Positions 1 to 10,227 of a DNA stretch of 64,000 bases are shown piece by piece. The first letter of the stretch is position 1; each line of letters begins with the position of its first letter. Under the pieces are notes generated by a model. That model was not told the origin of the DNA and ran no database searches. It saw only the letters and a list, made by a program, of their open reading frames with translations. The stretch lies in assembly GCA_029975645.1 (NCBI GenBank), contig JARKOU010000035.1:1-64000 (forward strand). The letters run 5' to 3'. Both the position numbers and the translations under genes were made by a program. This DNA is from Actinomycetales bacterium. GTDB lineage: Bacteria > Actinomycetota > Actinomycetes > Actinomycetales > JAHECE01.

Positions 1-1
1 C

Positions 2-70
2 GTGGACAGCCCGGTCGTCGCCGAAGGCGCCGCCGCGCGGAAGCGCCGGCGCCGGGGGCCGCGAGGGTAA
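2..70 (+). CDS. C-terminal tail of an upstream ORF cut by the window edge (basic tail ...ARKRRRRGPRG*)
   Basis: Open frame from base 2 to TAA at 68-70, just before guaB3; too short to identify. Confidence 0.3.
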   Translation: MDSPVVAEGAAARKRRRRGPRG

Positions 71-81
71 CGTCTGGCCCC

Positions 82-1206
82 GTGACCAACGAGATCGAGA
101 TCGGCCGCGGCAAGCGCGGTCGCCGCGCGTACTCCTTCGACGACGTCGCCGTCGTCCCGTCGCGGCGCACCCGTGACCCCGAGGAGGTGTCAGTCGGGTG
201 GCAGATCGACGCCTACTACGCGGAGCTCCCGGTCCTGGCCGCCCCGATGGACTCCGTGATGAGTCCCGCGACCGCGATCGCGCTCGGCCGGCTCGGCGGG
301 ATCGGCGTCCTCGACCTCGAGGGGTTGTGGACCCGGTACGAGGACCCGGAGCCGCTGCTCGCGGAGATCGCGGAGCTCCCCGGTGAACGGGCGACGGCGC
401 GGATGCAGGAGATCTACTCCCGTCCGGTGCGCCCCGACCTCATCACGGAGCGACTGACCCAGATCAGGGCATCCGGCGTCCCGGTCGCGGGCGCGCTCTC
501 ACCCCAACGAACGCAGCAGTTCTGGCGCACCGTTGTTGACGCCGGCACGGACCTCTTCGTGATCCGCGGAACCACCGTCTCGGCCGAGCACGTCTCGGGC
601 CGGGCCGAGCCGCTGAACCTCAAGCGCTTCATCTACGAACTCGACGTCCCGGTGATCGTCGGCGGTGCGGCGACGTACACGGCCGCACTCCACCTCATGC
701 GCACGGGGGCGGCCGGCGTGCTGGTCGGCTTCGGTGGTGGAGCGGCGCACACCACCCGCACGAGCCTGGGCATCCACGCGCCGATGGCCACCGCCGTCGC
801 GGACGTCGCGGCCGCGCGGCGGGACTACCTGGACGAGTCGGGCGGGCGCTACGTCCACGTCATCGCGGACGGAGGGGTGGGCCGGTCGGGCGACCTGGTC
901 AAGGCGGTTGCCTGCGGCGCCGACGCCGTCATGCTCGGCGCCGCGCTGGCCCGGGCGTCCGAGGCGCCGGGGCGAGGCTGGCACTGGGGGCCCGAGGCGC
1001 ACCACCCGGACCTGCCGCGCGGAGAGCGCGTCCGGGTGGGCACGCTCGGGACGCTGCGCGAGATCCTGCTCGGGCCGGGCCGGGCCGCAGACGGGACCCT
1101 GAACCTGGTCGGAGCCTTGCGCCGCGCGATGGCGACCACGGGGTACTCCGACCTGAAGGAATTTCAGCGCGTGGAGGTCGTGATCTCGCCCTACGTCCCG
1201 CGCTAG
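82..1206 (+). CDS. guaB3: GuaB3-family IMP dehydrogenase-related protein
   Basis: 374 aa; N-terminus GRGKRGRRAYSFDDVAVVPSRRTRDPEEV and APMDSVMSP / IADGGVGRSGDLVKAVACGADAVMLG motifs of the IMPDH-like TIM barrel. Confidence 0.9.
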   Translation: MTNEIEIGRGKRGRRAYSFDDVAVVPSRRTRDPEEVSVGWQIDAYYAELPVLAAPMDSVMSPATAIALGRLGGIGVLDLEGLWTRYEDPEPLLAEIAELPGERATARMQEIYSRPVRPDLITERLTQIRASGVPVAGALSPQRTQQFWRTVVDAGTDLFVIRGTTVSAEHVSGRAEPLNLKRFIYELDVPVIVGGAATYTAALHLMRTGAAGVLVGFGGGAAHTTRTSLGIHAPMATAVADVAAARRDYLDESGGRYVHVIADGGVGRSGDLVKAVACGADAVMLGAALARASEAPGRGWHWGPEAHHPDLPRGERVRVGTLGTLREILLGPGRAADGTLNLVGALRRAMATTGYSDLKEFQRVEVVISPYVPR

Positions 1207-1374
1207 GGTCGCATCGGGACCGAGATGTGGGTGCCGTGGGCCAGGCTGACCTGCGACGACGTGCACACGCTTACATCGGTCCAGATGTGGGTCAAAGGTC
1301 CCGGGTACGCCCGAACGGCGGTGGAAAACGCAGGCAGCGTCGCTACGTTCCCACCGAGTCGGGCATCTGGGGGC

Positions 1375-1403
1375 TTGACTTGACGTATAAACGGGCGTAG
1401 ACA
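1375..1403 (+). promoter_or_regulatory. Putative sigma70-type promoter of the fru/pts operon: TTGACT-N17-TAGACA
   Basis: -35 TTGACT at 1375-1380, 17-bp spacer, -10 TAGACA at 1398-1403, 50 bp upstream of the DeoR-type regulator. Confidence 0.55.
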
Positions 1404-1452
1404 AGGCAACTACAACATCCGAATCGCGGATGCCCAGGACGACGAGGTCACC

Positions 1453-2214
1453 ATGTACGCACCGGAGCGCCACCAGCAGATCCTTGCTGCTGCGCGCGCG
1501 GAGGGGCGCGTGGACGTCAGCGAGTTGTCGCGGAGCCTCTCCGTGACGCCAGAGACCGTGCGCCGGGACCTCACCGTCCTGGAGCGGCACGGGCTCGTGC
1601 GCCGGGTGCACGGCGGAGCGATCCCGGTGGAGCGCTTCGGCTACGAGCCGGCGATCGCCGATCGCGAGGGGCGGTTCGCTGCGCAGAAGGAACGCATCGC
1701 CAAGCTCGCGCTCGAGGAGCTGCCCGAGGGCGGTTCCGTGATCATCGATGCCGGGACCACGACCATCCGGCTGGCCGAGTTGCTGCCCGTGGACCGCGAG
1801 CTGACCGTCGTCACCCACGCGCTCCCGATCGCGACGCTCTTGGCGACCCGTCCGAACATCTCCCTGCACCTCCTCGGTGGCTCGGTGCGGGGCCGTACCC
1901 TCGCGGCCGTCGGGGAGTGGACCCTTCGTGCGCTCGACGACATCTACGCCGACGTGGCGTTCCTGGGCATGAACGGCGTCACGGTGGGCCAGGGGCTGAC
2001 CACGCCGGACCTCGCCGAGGCTCACGTCAAGCGGGCGCTCGTGCGATCGGCGCGCCGCGTCGTCGTCCTTGCCGACCACTCGAAGATCGGCCGAGCGGAC
2101 TTCGTCCGCGTCGCCCCGATCAGCGCGGTCGACACCCTCATCACCGACTCCGAGGTGGATCGGGAACTGCTGGAGGAAATCATGGCTGCTGGCGTGGAGG
2201 TGCTGTCCGCATGA
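1453..2214 (+). CDS. fruR: DeoR/GlpR family transcriptional regulator (FruR-like)
   Basis: 253 aa; N-terminal HTH (RHQQILAAARAEGRVDVSELSRSLSVTPETVRRDL) and DeoR C-terminal sensor motif; overlaps fruK by ATGA. Confidence 0.88.
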   Translation: MYAPERHQQILAAARAEGRVDVSELSRSLSVTPETVRRDLTVLERHGLVRRVHGGAIPVERFGYEPAIADREGRFAAQKERIAKLALEELPEGGSVIIDAGTTTIRLAELLPVDRELTVVTHALPIATLLATRPNISLHLLGGSVRGRTLAAVGEWTLRALDDIYADVAFLGMNGVTVGQGLTTPDLAEAHVKRALVRSARRVVVLADHSKIGRADFVRVAPISAVDTLITDSEVDRELLEEIMAAGVEVLSA

Positions 2215-3155
2215 TCGTTACCGTCACACCCAACCCGAGTGTCGACCGGGCCTACGACCTGGAGACGCTCGAGGTCGGCGAGGTCAACCGGGCGTTGCGC
2301 ACGCACCTGGACGCCGGGGGCAAGGGCATCAACGTCTCTCGTGGCCTCAACCAGAACGGCGTCGCGACGATCGCGGTGTTCCCGATCGGGGGTCCGGACG
2401 GGCCGCTCCTCGTCTCGGAGCTGGAGGCGGTCGGCGTGGCGTCGCACCCGGTCCGGATCGCCGGGACCATCCGGAGCAACATCACCCTGGTGGATGCCGA
2501 GGGTGACACCACCAAGATCAATGCTCCGGGCCCGGTGCTCGACGCCGCGGAGCAGGATGCCATCCTTGCCGCCGTCGCCGAGCACCTCGACGGCGCCCGG
2601 TACGTGGTTGCGGCCGGCTCCTTGCCGAGTGGCGTGACCCCCGACTTCGTCATCCGCATGGGTCGGCTGGCCGCCTCCCGCGGCGTCGCGTTCGCGCTCG
2701 ACACCTCGGGCGAACCGCTCGAGGCTGCGCTGCGCGCGGGCGGCTGCGCCATCGCGAAGCCGAACGACCTGGAACTGGCCGAACTCGTCGGCCGAGAGCT
2801 CCTCACCGTCGGTGAGGTCCGCGACGCGGCCCGGGAGATCATCTCCTGGGGCAACGACGCGGTGTTGGTGAGCCTGGGTGCCCACGGCGCCCTGCTCGTG
2901 ACCGCCACCGGCTGTTGGTGGGCCGGCGGCGACCCGATCACTCCGGTATCGACCGTCGGGGCGGGCGACTCGACGTTGGCGGGGTACCTCTCCGTCGACG
3001 GTCCCGAGCCGGAGCGGCTACGTACAGCGGTGGCGTGGGGCCGCGCCGCCGTGCAACTCCCCGGAACTGAAGTACCCCGGCCCGAACACCTCGACGTCGC
3101 AGCGGTTCGCGTCGTCGACGACCCCAACCCCAGCCTCGCACTGAAGGAGCTGTGA
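2211..3155 (+). CDS. fruK: 1-phosphofructokinase
   Basis: Starts MIVTVTPNPSVDRAYDL; PfkB motifs GGKGINVSRGL and TVGAGDSTLAGYL; start moved in from the ORF-track start at 1917. Confidence 0.93.
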   Translation: MIVTVTPNPSVDRAYDLETLEVGEVNRALRTHLDAGGKGINVSRGLNQNGVATIAVFPIGGPDGPLLVSELEAVGVASHPVRIAGTIRSNITLVDAEGDTTKINAPGPVLDAAEQDAILAAVAEHLDGARYVVAAGSLPSGVTPDFVIRMGRLAASRGVAFALDTSGEPLEAALRAGGCAIAKPNDLELAELVGRELLTVGEVRDAAREIISWGNDAVLVSLGAHGALLVTATGCWWAGGDPITPVSTVGAGDSTLAGYLSVDGPEPERLRTAVAWGRAAVQLPGTEVPRPEHLDVAAVRVVDDPNPSLALKEL

Positions 3156-3156
3156 C

Positions 3157-3615
3157 GTGAGCACTACCCCGCTCATCACACCCGACCTCGTCGCCATCGG
3201 CCTGGTCGCCGCGGATCGCGAGGAGGCGACACGCCACCTCGTCAACCTCATGTTCGAATCCGGACGCGTGACGGACGCGGCCGGATTCCTCGCCGACGTC
3301 CAGCTGCGCGAGGCCCAGATGGCCACGGGCATGCCGGGCGGCGTCGGACTGCCCCACGCCCGCTCGGCGCACGTCAAGGTGCCGAGCCTTGCCGTCGCGC
3401 AGGTCCCCGGCGGCGTCGACTTCGGCGCGCCGGACGGCCCGGCCACCCTGGTCTTCCTGATCGCCGCGCCGGCCACCGGCGACGCCGACCACCTCAAGAT
3501 CCTCGCGGCGCTCGCCCGCCGCCTGGTGCATGAGTCCTTCCGTAGCTCCCTGAAGTCGGCTCCCGACGCTCAGACGGTTGCCGACATCATCACCCGAGAG
3601 GTTGTGCCTTCATGA
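3157..3615 (+). CDS. PTS fructose EIIA component
   Basis: 152 aa, GTG start; EIIA-Fru/Mtl fold with GVGLPHARS active-site His region. Confidence 0.9.
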   Translation: MSTTPLITPDLVAIGLVAADREEATRHLVNLMFESGRVTDAAGFLADVQLREAQMATGMPGGVGLPHARSAHVKVPSLAVAQVPGGVDFGAPDGPATLVFLIAAPATGDADHLKILAALARRLVHESFRSSLKSAPDAQTVADIITREVVPS

Positions 3616-5222
3616 AGTTTGTCGCTGTGACGTCATGCCCAACGGGCATTGCGCACACCTACATGGCCGCCGAGGCCCTCGAGCAGGCGGGTAAGGCCGC
3701 CGGCCACGAGGTCACGGTGGAGACGCAGGGATCGGCGGGCTCGACCCCGCTCGACCCTGCCGTGATCGCAGCCGCCGACGGCGTCATCTTCGCTGCGGAC
3801 CTCGAGGTCCAGAAGAAGGAGCGCTTCGCCGGCAAGCCGTTCGTGGACGTCGGTGTCAAGAAGGCCGTCCACGACGCGCCGGCGGTTCTCCGCGAGGCCA
3901 TCGCCGCCGTCGAGGCCGCGCCCAAGGGCGGGGCGGCTGCCGTCGCGGCAGCCCCGGTGGCACCGCGCGCGCCGGAGAAGGTCGGCGTGGGCACCAAGAT
4001 CCGCCAGTGGCTGATGACCGGTGTCTCCTACATGCTGCCGTTCGTGGTTGCGGGCGGCATCCTCATCGGCTTCGCGTTCATGCTCGCCGCGGTCGAGTGG
4101 GGCAAGAACGGCGCCGTCGCGGTGACCGAGATCCTCAGCAAGTCGGCCGAAGCCAGTACCTACGTCGCCGACTACGCCGCGCAGATGGGCATCCCGCTCG
4201 CAGAGGGCCAGACCATCGGCATCACGACGTTCGCGACCCACTTCAACTGGTTCTCGGTCGCCTCGTGGGCGGTGCTCTTCCTCTACATCGGTGGCATCGC
4301 GTTCAGCTTCCTGGTCTCCGCGCTGTCGGCCTACATCGCCTACGCGATCGCCGACCGCCCGGGCATCGTCCCCGGCTTCGTCGGTGGCGTCATCGCCGCC
4401 AACGTCGGCGCCGGCTTCCTCGGCGGCATCCTCACCGGCTTCCTCGCCGGTGGTATCGCGTGGTGGCTCGCTTCTCGGAAGGTGCCGAAGTCGGTCCGCG
4501 GCATCATGCCCATCCTCGTGATCCCGCTGATCGCGACACTGATCACGGGCGCCCTGGCAGTCCTCGTCATCGGTCCGCCGATGAAGGCGGTCAACGACGG
4601 GTTGACGACCTGGCTCAACGGCCTCGGTACATCCGCGCTCGTCCCGCTCGGCATTGTCCTCGGCCTGATGATGTGCTTCGACCTCGGCGGCCCGGTCAAC
4701 AAGGTGGCCTACACCTTCGCGGCGACCGGCCTGGCCAACGCCCTCGCGGCGGGTGCCGGCAACGACAGCACCGAGGCGCGGATCATGTCTGCCGTCATGG
4801 CAGCCGGCATGGTTCCCCCGCTCGCGATCGCCCTTGCCACCGTGCTCCGCAAGAGCGTCTGGTCCGAGGCCGAGCGTGAGTCGGGCAAGTCGGCCTGGTT
4901 CCTCGGGGCGTCGTTCATCTCCGAGGGCGCCATCCCGTTCGCTGCAGCGGACCCGATCCGCATGTTGCCGTCCTTCATGGTTGGTGGCGCGATCACCGGT
5001 GGTCTGGTCATGCTGTTCGGCTCCGGCCAGCTGGCTCCGCACGGTGGCATCTGGATCCTGCCGCTGATCGGCAACCCGTTGCTCTTCGTCGTCGCCACCG
5101 CCGTCGGTATGGTCGTCTCGGCCCTCGTGATCCTCGTGGCCAAGAACATCGGGCGGAACCCCAACGAGGCGGCGCTCGAAGAGGCCGAGAGCATCGAGGC
5201 CATGGCCGGCCACAAGCACTGA
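3612..5222 (+). CDS. fruA: PTS fructose EIIBC component
   Basis: EIIB start MKFVAVTSCPTGIAHTYMAAEAL, then a multi-TM EIIC domain (GDLGGPVNK-like, FISEGAIPFAAADP). Confidence 0.95.
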   Translation: MKFVAVTSCPTGIAHTYMAAEALEQAGKAAGHEVTVETQGSAGSTPLDPAVIAAADGVIFAADLEVQKKERFAGKPFVDVGVKKAVHDAPAVLREAIAAVEAAPKGGAAAVAAAPVAPRAPEKVGVGTKIRQWLMTGVSYMLPFVVAGGILIGFAFMLAAVEWGKNGAVAVTEILSKSAEASTYVADYAAQMGIPLAEGQTIGITTFATHFNWFSVASWAVLFLYIGGIAFSFLVSALSAYIAYAIADRPGIVPGFVGGVIAANVGAGFLGGILTGFLAGGIAWWLASRKVPKSVRGIMPILVIPLIATLITGALAVLVIGPPMKAVNDGLTTWLNGLGTSALVPLGIVLGLMMCFDLGGPVNKVAYTFAATGLANALAAGAGNDSTEARIMSAVMAAGMVPPLAIALATVLRKSVWSEAERESGKSAWFLGASFISEGAIPFAAADPIRMLPSFMVGGAITGGLVMLFGSGQLAPHGGIWILPLIGNPLLFVVATAVGMVVSALVILVAKNIGRNPNEAALEEAESIEAMAGHKH

Positions 5223-5277
5223 TCGACTGGGCCCACCAGCCGATAGTCCAGCAACCAACTCGGAAGGAATCACCGAC

Positions 5278-5544
5278 ATGCCCCAGCGCACCGTCGTCGT
5301 CGCCTCGCGCGTGGGTCTCCACGCCCGACCCGCGTCGATCTTCACCCAGGCGGTTGCCGCCTCGGGCGTCGACGTCACCATCGCCAAGCCCGGCGAGGAG
5401 CCGATGGACGCCTCGAGCATCCTGATGGTCATGGCCATGGGCGTCTCGGGCGGTGACGAGGTGGTCCTCGAGGCCGAGGGCCCCGAGGCCGACCGCGTGC
5501 TCGACGAGCTCGTGGCTCTGCTCGAGACCGACCTCGACGCCTAG
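5278..5544 (+). CDS. ptsH: Phosphocarrier protein HPr
   Basis: 88 aa; VGLHARPASIFTQ active-site motif. Confidence 0.95.
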   Translation: MPQRTVVVASRVGLHARPASIFTQAVAASGVDVTIAKPGEEPMDASSILMVMAMGVSGGDEVVLEAEGPEADRVLDELVALLETDLDA

Positions 5545-5558
5545 TAGGTGACGAGGTC

Positions 5559-7247
5559 ATGACCGAACAGGGCACCGTGCTCGCCGGTGTCGGCGTGGGT
5601 CGCGGCGCGGTCTGCGGACCGGTTGCCAAGGTCCGCCCCGCTCCGGTGGTTCCCTCCGACGAGCCGGTTCCCGCAGACCCGGCCGCGGCGAAGGCGGAGG
5701 TCGAAGAGGCCTTCTCCGGCGTCGCGGCGGGTCTGCGCGACCAGGCCGGCCGCTCATCCGGGACGGTCGCCGAGGTCCTCTCGGCGACCGCCCAGATGGC
5801 GGAGGACCGAGCCCTGCGCAAGCAGGTGCTCACCAAGATCGACAAGGGTGAGCCCCCGCTCCACGCCCTGAACGCCGTCGTCGCGAATTTCGCGGCGATG
5901 TTCACGGCAGCGGGCGGGTACCTCGCCGAACGCGTCACGGACCTCCACAGCGTGCGTGACCGGGTGGTCGCCACGCTGCTGGGTGTGGAGCCGCCGGGCG
6001 TTCCCGAGCTTCGGGAGCCCTCGGTGATCGTGGCCAAGGACCTGGCGCCGGCGGACACGGCGGCGCTCGACCTCGACCTCACCCTCGCGATCGTCACCGA
6101 ACTCGGCGGCCCCACGAGCCACACGGCGATCATCGCCGGGCAACTGGGGATCCCGTGCGTGGTGCGCGTGGCCGGGGCGGAGGACCTCGAGGCCGGTCAG
6201 GACGTCGCGGTCGACGCCGCGGCGGGGACCGTGCTCGTGGGACCCGGCGACGACGTCCGGGAGGCGTTCGCCGCCCGGGCCGCCGCGGCCGCCGCACTGG
6301 CCGAGGACGTGGCTCCGGGCGGGACGGCCGACGGCCACACCGTTCAGCTCCTCGCCAACATCGGCACGCTCGAGGACGCCCAGCGGGCGGCCGCCACGCC
6401 GGCCGAGGGTGTAGGCCTCTTCCGCACCGAGGTGCTCTACCTCGAGCGGGCCACGGCTCCGACCAAGGCCGAGCAGGCGGACGTCTACTCCGGCGTGCTC
6501 CGGGCGCTCGAGGGCCGCAAGGTCGTGGTGCGCACCATCGACGCCGGCGCCGACAAGCCGCTCGCGTTCGTGACGCAGCCCGACGAGGAGAACCCCGCGC
6601 TCGGCGTGCGGGCCTATCGCCTCCAGCGCACCGCGCCCGAGCTCCTCGAGACGCAGCTCGACGCCCTCGCGGAGGCCCAGGCCCGGACCGGCATCAAGCC
6701 GTGGGTGATGGCCCCGATGATCTCGACGGTCAGCGAGGCGGCGGAGTTCACCGCGATGGCTCGCGCCCGCGGGCTCGAGACGGTCGGCGTCATGGTCGAG
6801 GTGCCCTCCGTCGCCCTGCGCGCCCGGATGGTCCTCGAGGAGGTCGACTTCGTCTCGATCGGGACCAACGACCTCGCGCAGTACACGATGGCGACCGACC
6901 GGCTCCGTGGCGAACTGGCCGACCTCCTCGACCCGTTCCAACCCGCCGTCCTCGAACTCGTGGCGGCGACGGCGCGGGCGGGCAAGGAACTCGGCAAGCC
7001 CGTCGGCGTCTGCGGTGAGTCCGCGAGCGATCCGGTCATGGCGCTCGTGCTCACCGGGCTGGGCGTCACGAGCCTCTCGATGTCGACCGGCGCCCTGCCG
7101 GCCGTCCGCTTCGCGATCCGTCAGCACACGCTGGCCCAGTGCGAGGCGATCGCTGAGGCGGCGCTGGCCGCCCGAGGCGCGATCGACGGCCGGGCGGCCG
7201 CGGTCGAACTCATGACGGCGACGGCTCGAGAGGGCCTCGGCCTGTAG
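5559..7247 (+). CDS. ptsI: PTS enzyme I (phosphoenolpyruvate-protein phosphotransferase)
   Basis: 562 aa; GGPTSHTAIIA phospho-His motif, GVGLFRTE, GTNDLAQYTMATDR. Confidence 0.95.
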   Translation: MTEQGTVLAGVGVGRGAVCGPVAKVRPAPVVPSDEPVPADPAAAKAEVEEAFSGVAAGLRDQAGRSSGTVAEVLSATAQMAEDRALRKQVLTKIDKGEPPLHALNAVVANFAAMFTAAGGYLAERVTDLHSVRDRVVATLLGVEPPGVPELREPSVIVAKDLAPADTAALDLDLTLAIVTELGGPTSHTAIIAGQLGIPCVVRVAGAEDLEAGQDVAVDAAAGTVLVGPGDDVREAFAARAAAAAALAEDVAPGGTADGHTVQLLANIGTLEDAQRAAATPAEGVGLFRTEVLYLERATAPTKAEQADVYSGVLRALEGRKVVVRTIDAGADKPLAFVTQPDEENPALGVRAYRLQRTAPELLETQLDALAEAQARTGIKPWVMAPMISTVSEAAEFTAMARARGLETVGVMVEVPSVALRARMVLEEVDFVSIGTNDLAQYTMATDRLRGELADLLDPFQPAVLELVAATARAGKELGKPVGVCGESASDPVMALVLTGLGVTSLSMSTGALPAVRFAIRQHTLAQCEAIAEAALAARGAIDGRAAAVELMTATAREGLGL

Positions 7248-7280
7248 CGGCTCCGTACCGGACCGGTCACACCGAACCAC

Positions 7281-7313
7281 GGCCGGACGACGCGCACGAC
7301 GCGTCGTCCGGCC
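7281..7313 (+). terminator. Stem-loop terminator after ptsI
   Basis: Perfect 14-bp stem GGCCGGACGACGCG / CGCGTCGTCCGGCC with 5-nt loop, followed by gtcgtcgttctgctgtt. Confidence 0.7.
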
Positions 7314-7409
7314 GTCGTCGTTCTGCTGTTCCCGCAGTGGCACGATGGGCGCAGCACCCGTGTGCCCGGGCCCACCCGGGCGCATCCTCCCCACCAGTGG
7401 AGACCCGCC

Positions 7410-8864
7410 GTGAACAAGAGCCGTCCGTGCCCGCCGCCGCCGGAGTCCGTGCCCGGGACCGTGATCCACGCCCAGGAGTACCGCGTCGAGCGCGACACGA
7501 TGGGGGAGGTCCGCGTGCCGATCGATGCGAAGTACCGGGCCCAGACCCAGCGCGCCGTCCAGAACTTCGCCATCTCCGGGAGCACCCTCTCCCGGCACCA
7601 CATCGCCGCCCTCGCGCAGATCAAGCGCGCCGCGGCCGTGGCGAACCACGAACTGGGCGTCTTCGACGAGAAGGTCTCCGCCGCGATCGCATGCGCGGCG
7701 GACCAGGTGGTGGAGGGGTACTGGGACGACCAGTTCCCGGTGGACGTCTTCCAGACCGGTTCGGGGACGTCGTCGAACATGAACGCCAACGAGGTGATCG
7801 CCACGCTCGCGAGCGAGCGGCTCGGCTCGCCGGTGCACCCGAACGACGACGTCAACGCCTCGCAGTCGTCCAACGACGTGTTCCCCGCCTCGATCCACAT
7901 CGCGGCCACCCAAACCGTCATGAGCGAGTTGCTCCCCGCAATGGACCGCCTCGCGACGTCGCTCGAGGCCAAGGCAGAGCAGTTCGCCGGCGTGGTGAAG
8001 TCCGGGCGGACGCACCTCATGGACGCGACCCCGGTCACCCTGGGCCAGGAGTTCGGCGGCTACGCCGCCCAGGTGCGGGCCGGCGTCGTCCGGGTCCGTG
8101 GCACGCTCCCGCGCCTGGCGATGCTGCCGCTCGGCGGCACGGCCGTCGGGACCGGCATCAACACCCCCGCCGGCTTCTCCCAGCGCGTCATCGACCTGGT
8201 CAGCGAGCACACGGGCCTGGACTTCACGGAGGCGCCGGACCACTTCGCCGCCCAGGGCGCGATGGACGGCCTGGTCGAGGCCTCGGGCGCACTTCGCTCC
8301 CTCGCGGTGTCGCTCGTGAAGATCTGCAACGACCTGCGCTGGATGGGATCCGGTCCTCGGACCGGGCTCGGCGAGATCCAGATCCCCGACCTGCAGCCCG
8401 GCTCGTCGATCATGCCGGGCAAGGTCAACCCGGTCATCCCGGAAGCGGTCCTCATGGTGGCGGCGCAGGTAATCGGAAACGACGCCACGGTGGCCTTCGC
8501 CGGTGCCTCGGGTTCCTTCGAGCTGAACGTCATGCTGCCCGTGATCGCCCGGAACCTCCTGGAGTCGATCACGCTCCTCGCCAACGCCTGCGACCACCTC
8601 GCCGCCAAGTGCGTCGACGGCATCGTGGCCAACGAGGACCGGTGCCTGCGCTACGCCGAGTCCTCGCCGTCGATCGTCACGCCCCTCAACCGCCTGATCG
8701 GCTACGAGAACGCCGCGAAGATCGCGAAGCACGCCGTCGCCGCCGACCTCACGATCCGCCAGGCCGTCATCGACCTCGGCTACGTCGAGCGGGGCGAGGT
8801 CACCGAGGCCCAACTCGATGCGGCCCTCGACGTCCGCTCGATGACGCACCCGGCGACCGTCTGA
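7410..8864 (+). CDS. fumC: Class II fumarate hydratase
   Basis: [12 protein letters not shown] and [15 protein letters not shown] motifs; GTG start at 7410 preferred over 7362. Confidence 0.94.
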   Translation: MNKSRPCPPPPESVPGTVIHAQEYRVERDTMGEVRVPIDAKYRAQTQRAVQNFAISGSTLSRHHIAALAQIKRAAAVANHELGVFDEKVSAAIACAADQVVEGYWDDQFPVDVFQTGSGTSSNMNANEVIATLASERLGSPVHPNDDVNASQSSNDVFPASIHIAATQTVMSELLPAMDRLATSLEAKAEQFAGVVKSGRTHLMDATPVTLGQEFGGYAAQVRAGVVRVRGTLPRLAMLPLGGTAVGTGINTPAGFSQRVIDLVSEHTGLDFTEAPDHFAAQGAMDGLVEASGALRSLAVSLVKICNDLRWMGSGPRTGLGEIQIPDLQPGSSIMPGKVNPVIPEAVLMVAAQVIGNDATVAFAGASGSFELNVMLPVIARNLLESITLLANACDHLAAKCVDGIVANEDRCLRYAESSPSIVTPLNRLIGYENAAKIAKHAVAADLTIRQAVIDLGYVERGEVTEAQLDAALDVRSMTHPATV

Positions 8865-8901
8865 GGCCCGCCTCCCGGCTTTTCCGGTCACCTTCTGGTC
8901 C

Positions 8902-9002
8902 GGCGAGGGCAGGCAGCGCGCGCGGGTCTACCATCCGGCGCCTCGTTCCTCGGCGCCTCCCGCCAGACCCGCCACGACCCGCGCGCGCTCCCTGCCCTCG
9001 CC
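8902..9002. terminator. 27-bp inverted repeat (one mismatch, 47-nt centre), likely bidirectional terminator
   Basis: GGCGAGGGCAGGCAGCGCGCGCGGGTC (8902-8928) versus GACCCGCGCGCGCTCCCTGCCCTCGCC (8976-9002), between convergent fumC and ackA. Confidence 0.6.
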
Positions 9003-9024
9003 TTCGGCGTCGGGTTCGGAGGGC

Positions 9025-10215
9025 TCAGCCCAGGAGCGCCACTGCCTGGCGGGCGATCTCCAGTTCCTCGTTGGTCGGGACCACCAGGACCGTGACCTCC
9101 GCGCCGTCGGGGGAGATGACCGTGGGGACCTTCGGGCGGACGGCGTTGCGCTCGGCGTCGACGGCGATGCCGAGGCGCTCGAGGCCCGCGAGCGAGTGGG
9201 CCCGGACCTCGGTGTCGTTCTCGCCGATGCCGGCCGTGAAGGCGATGGCGTCCACGTGCCCGAGCTGGGCGTAGTACGCGCCGACGTAGCCCTTGAGCCG
9301 GTGGTAGTACACCTCGAGCGCGAGGTGCGCGGTTTCGTCGCCGGCCTCGTCGGCGGCGTGGACGTCGCGCATGTCGGTGCGTCCGCAGAGCCCCAGCATC
9401 CCGGACTTCCGGTTGAGGAGAACGTCGATGTCGTCGGTGCTCATGCCGGCGACGCGCTGGAGGTGGAACACCACGGCCGGGTCGATGTCGCCGGAGCGGG
9501 TGCCCATGACCAGCCCCTCGAGCGGGGTGAGGCCCATCGACGTCTCGACGGAGTGCCCGCCGCGCACCGCGGTGGCCGAGGCGCCGTTGCCGAGGTGGAG
9601 CACGATGATGTTGAGGTCCTCCACCGGCTTGCCCAGCGTCTCCGCGGTCTTCCGCGAGACGTAGAGGTGCGAGGTCCCGTGGAAGCCGTAGCGGCGGATC
9701 GCGTAGCGGCGGGCCACGTCCTGGTCGATCGCATAGGTGTACGCGGCCGGGGGGAGCGTCTGGTGGAAGGACGTGTCGAAGACGGCGACGTGTGGCGAGT
9801 CCGGGAACGCGTGCCGGGCCGCGCGGATGCCGGCGAGGTGCGGCGGGTTGTGGAGCGGCGCGAGGTCGGAGAGCGCCTCGATCTTTGCCTCGACGTCGTC
9901 GTCCACCAGGGCCGGGCCAGAGAAGACGTCGCCGCCCTGCACCACGCGGTGGCCGACGGCGCTCAGTACCGAGGCGTCGAGCACCGGGCCGTGGTCGGCG
10001 AAGAGACGGAGCACGAGGTCCATGCCGACCTCATGGTCCGGGATCGGCTGCTCGAGCGTGGTCTTCCCGTCCGGTCCGGTGTGGGTCACCGAGCCGGTCT
10101 CCTGACCGATCCGTTCGACGATGCCGCTCGCGATCGCCTCCCCGGACTCGACGTCGACCAGTTGGTACTTGATCGACGACGAGCCTGAGTTGATGACGAG
10201 GACGTCCTGGCTCAT
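9025..10215 (-). CDS. ackA: Acetate kinase
   Basis: 396 aa; MSQDVLVINSGSSSIKYQL and FHGTSHLYVS, LGNGASATAV motifs; start taken inside the longer ORF. Confidence 0.95.
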   Translation of the reverse strand: MSQDVLVINSGSSSIKYQLVDVESGEAIASGIVERIGQETGSVTHTGPDGKTTLEQPIPDHEVGMDLVLRLFADHGPVLDASVLSAVGHRVVQGGDVFSGPALVDDDVEAKIEALSDLAPLHNPPHLAGIRAARHAFPDSPHVAVFDTSFHQTLPPAAYTYAIDQDVARRYAIRRYGFHGTSHLYVSRKTAETLGKPVEDLNIIVLHLGNGASATAVRGGHSVETSMGLTPLEGLVMGTRSGDIDPAVVFHLQRVAGMSTDDIDVLLNRKSGMLGLCGRTDMRDVHAADEAGDETAHLALEVYYHRLKGYVGAYYAQLGHVDAIAFTAGIGENDTEVRAHSLAGLERLGIAVDAERNAVRPKVPTVISPDGAEVTVLVVPTNEELEIARQAVALLG

Positions 10216-10227
10216 GTGCTCACTCCT

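Noticed and set aside
1203-1409. Small minus-strand ORF in the guaB3-fruR gap
   Set aside because: No RBS or homology signal; overlaps the probable fru promoter region.
7281-7313. Regulatory palindrome between ptsI and fumC
   Set aside because: Position just after ptsI and following T-containing tract fit an ordinary terminator.
5754-8891. 1045-aa minus-strand ORF opposite ptsI/fumC
   Set aside because: Same high-GC antisense artefact; coding evidence is on the plus strand.
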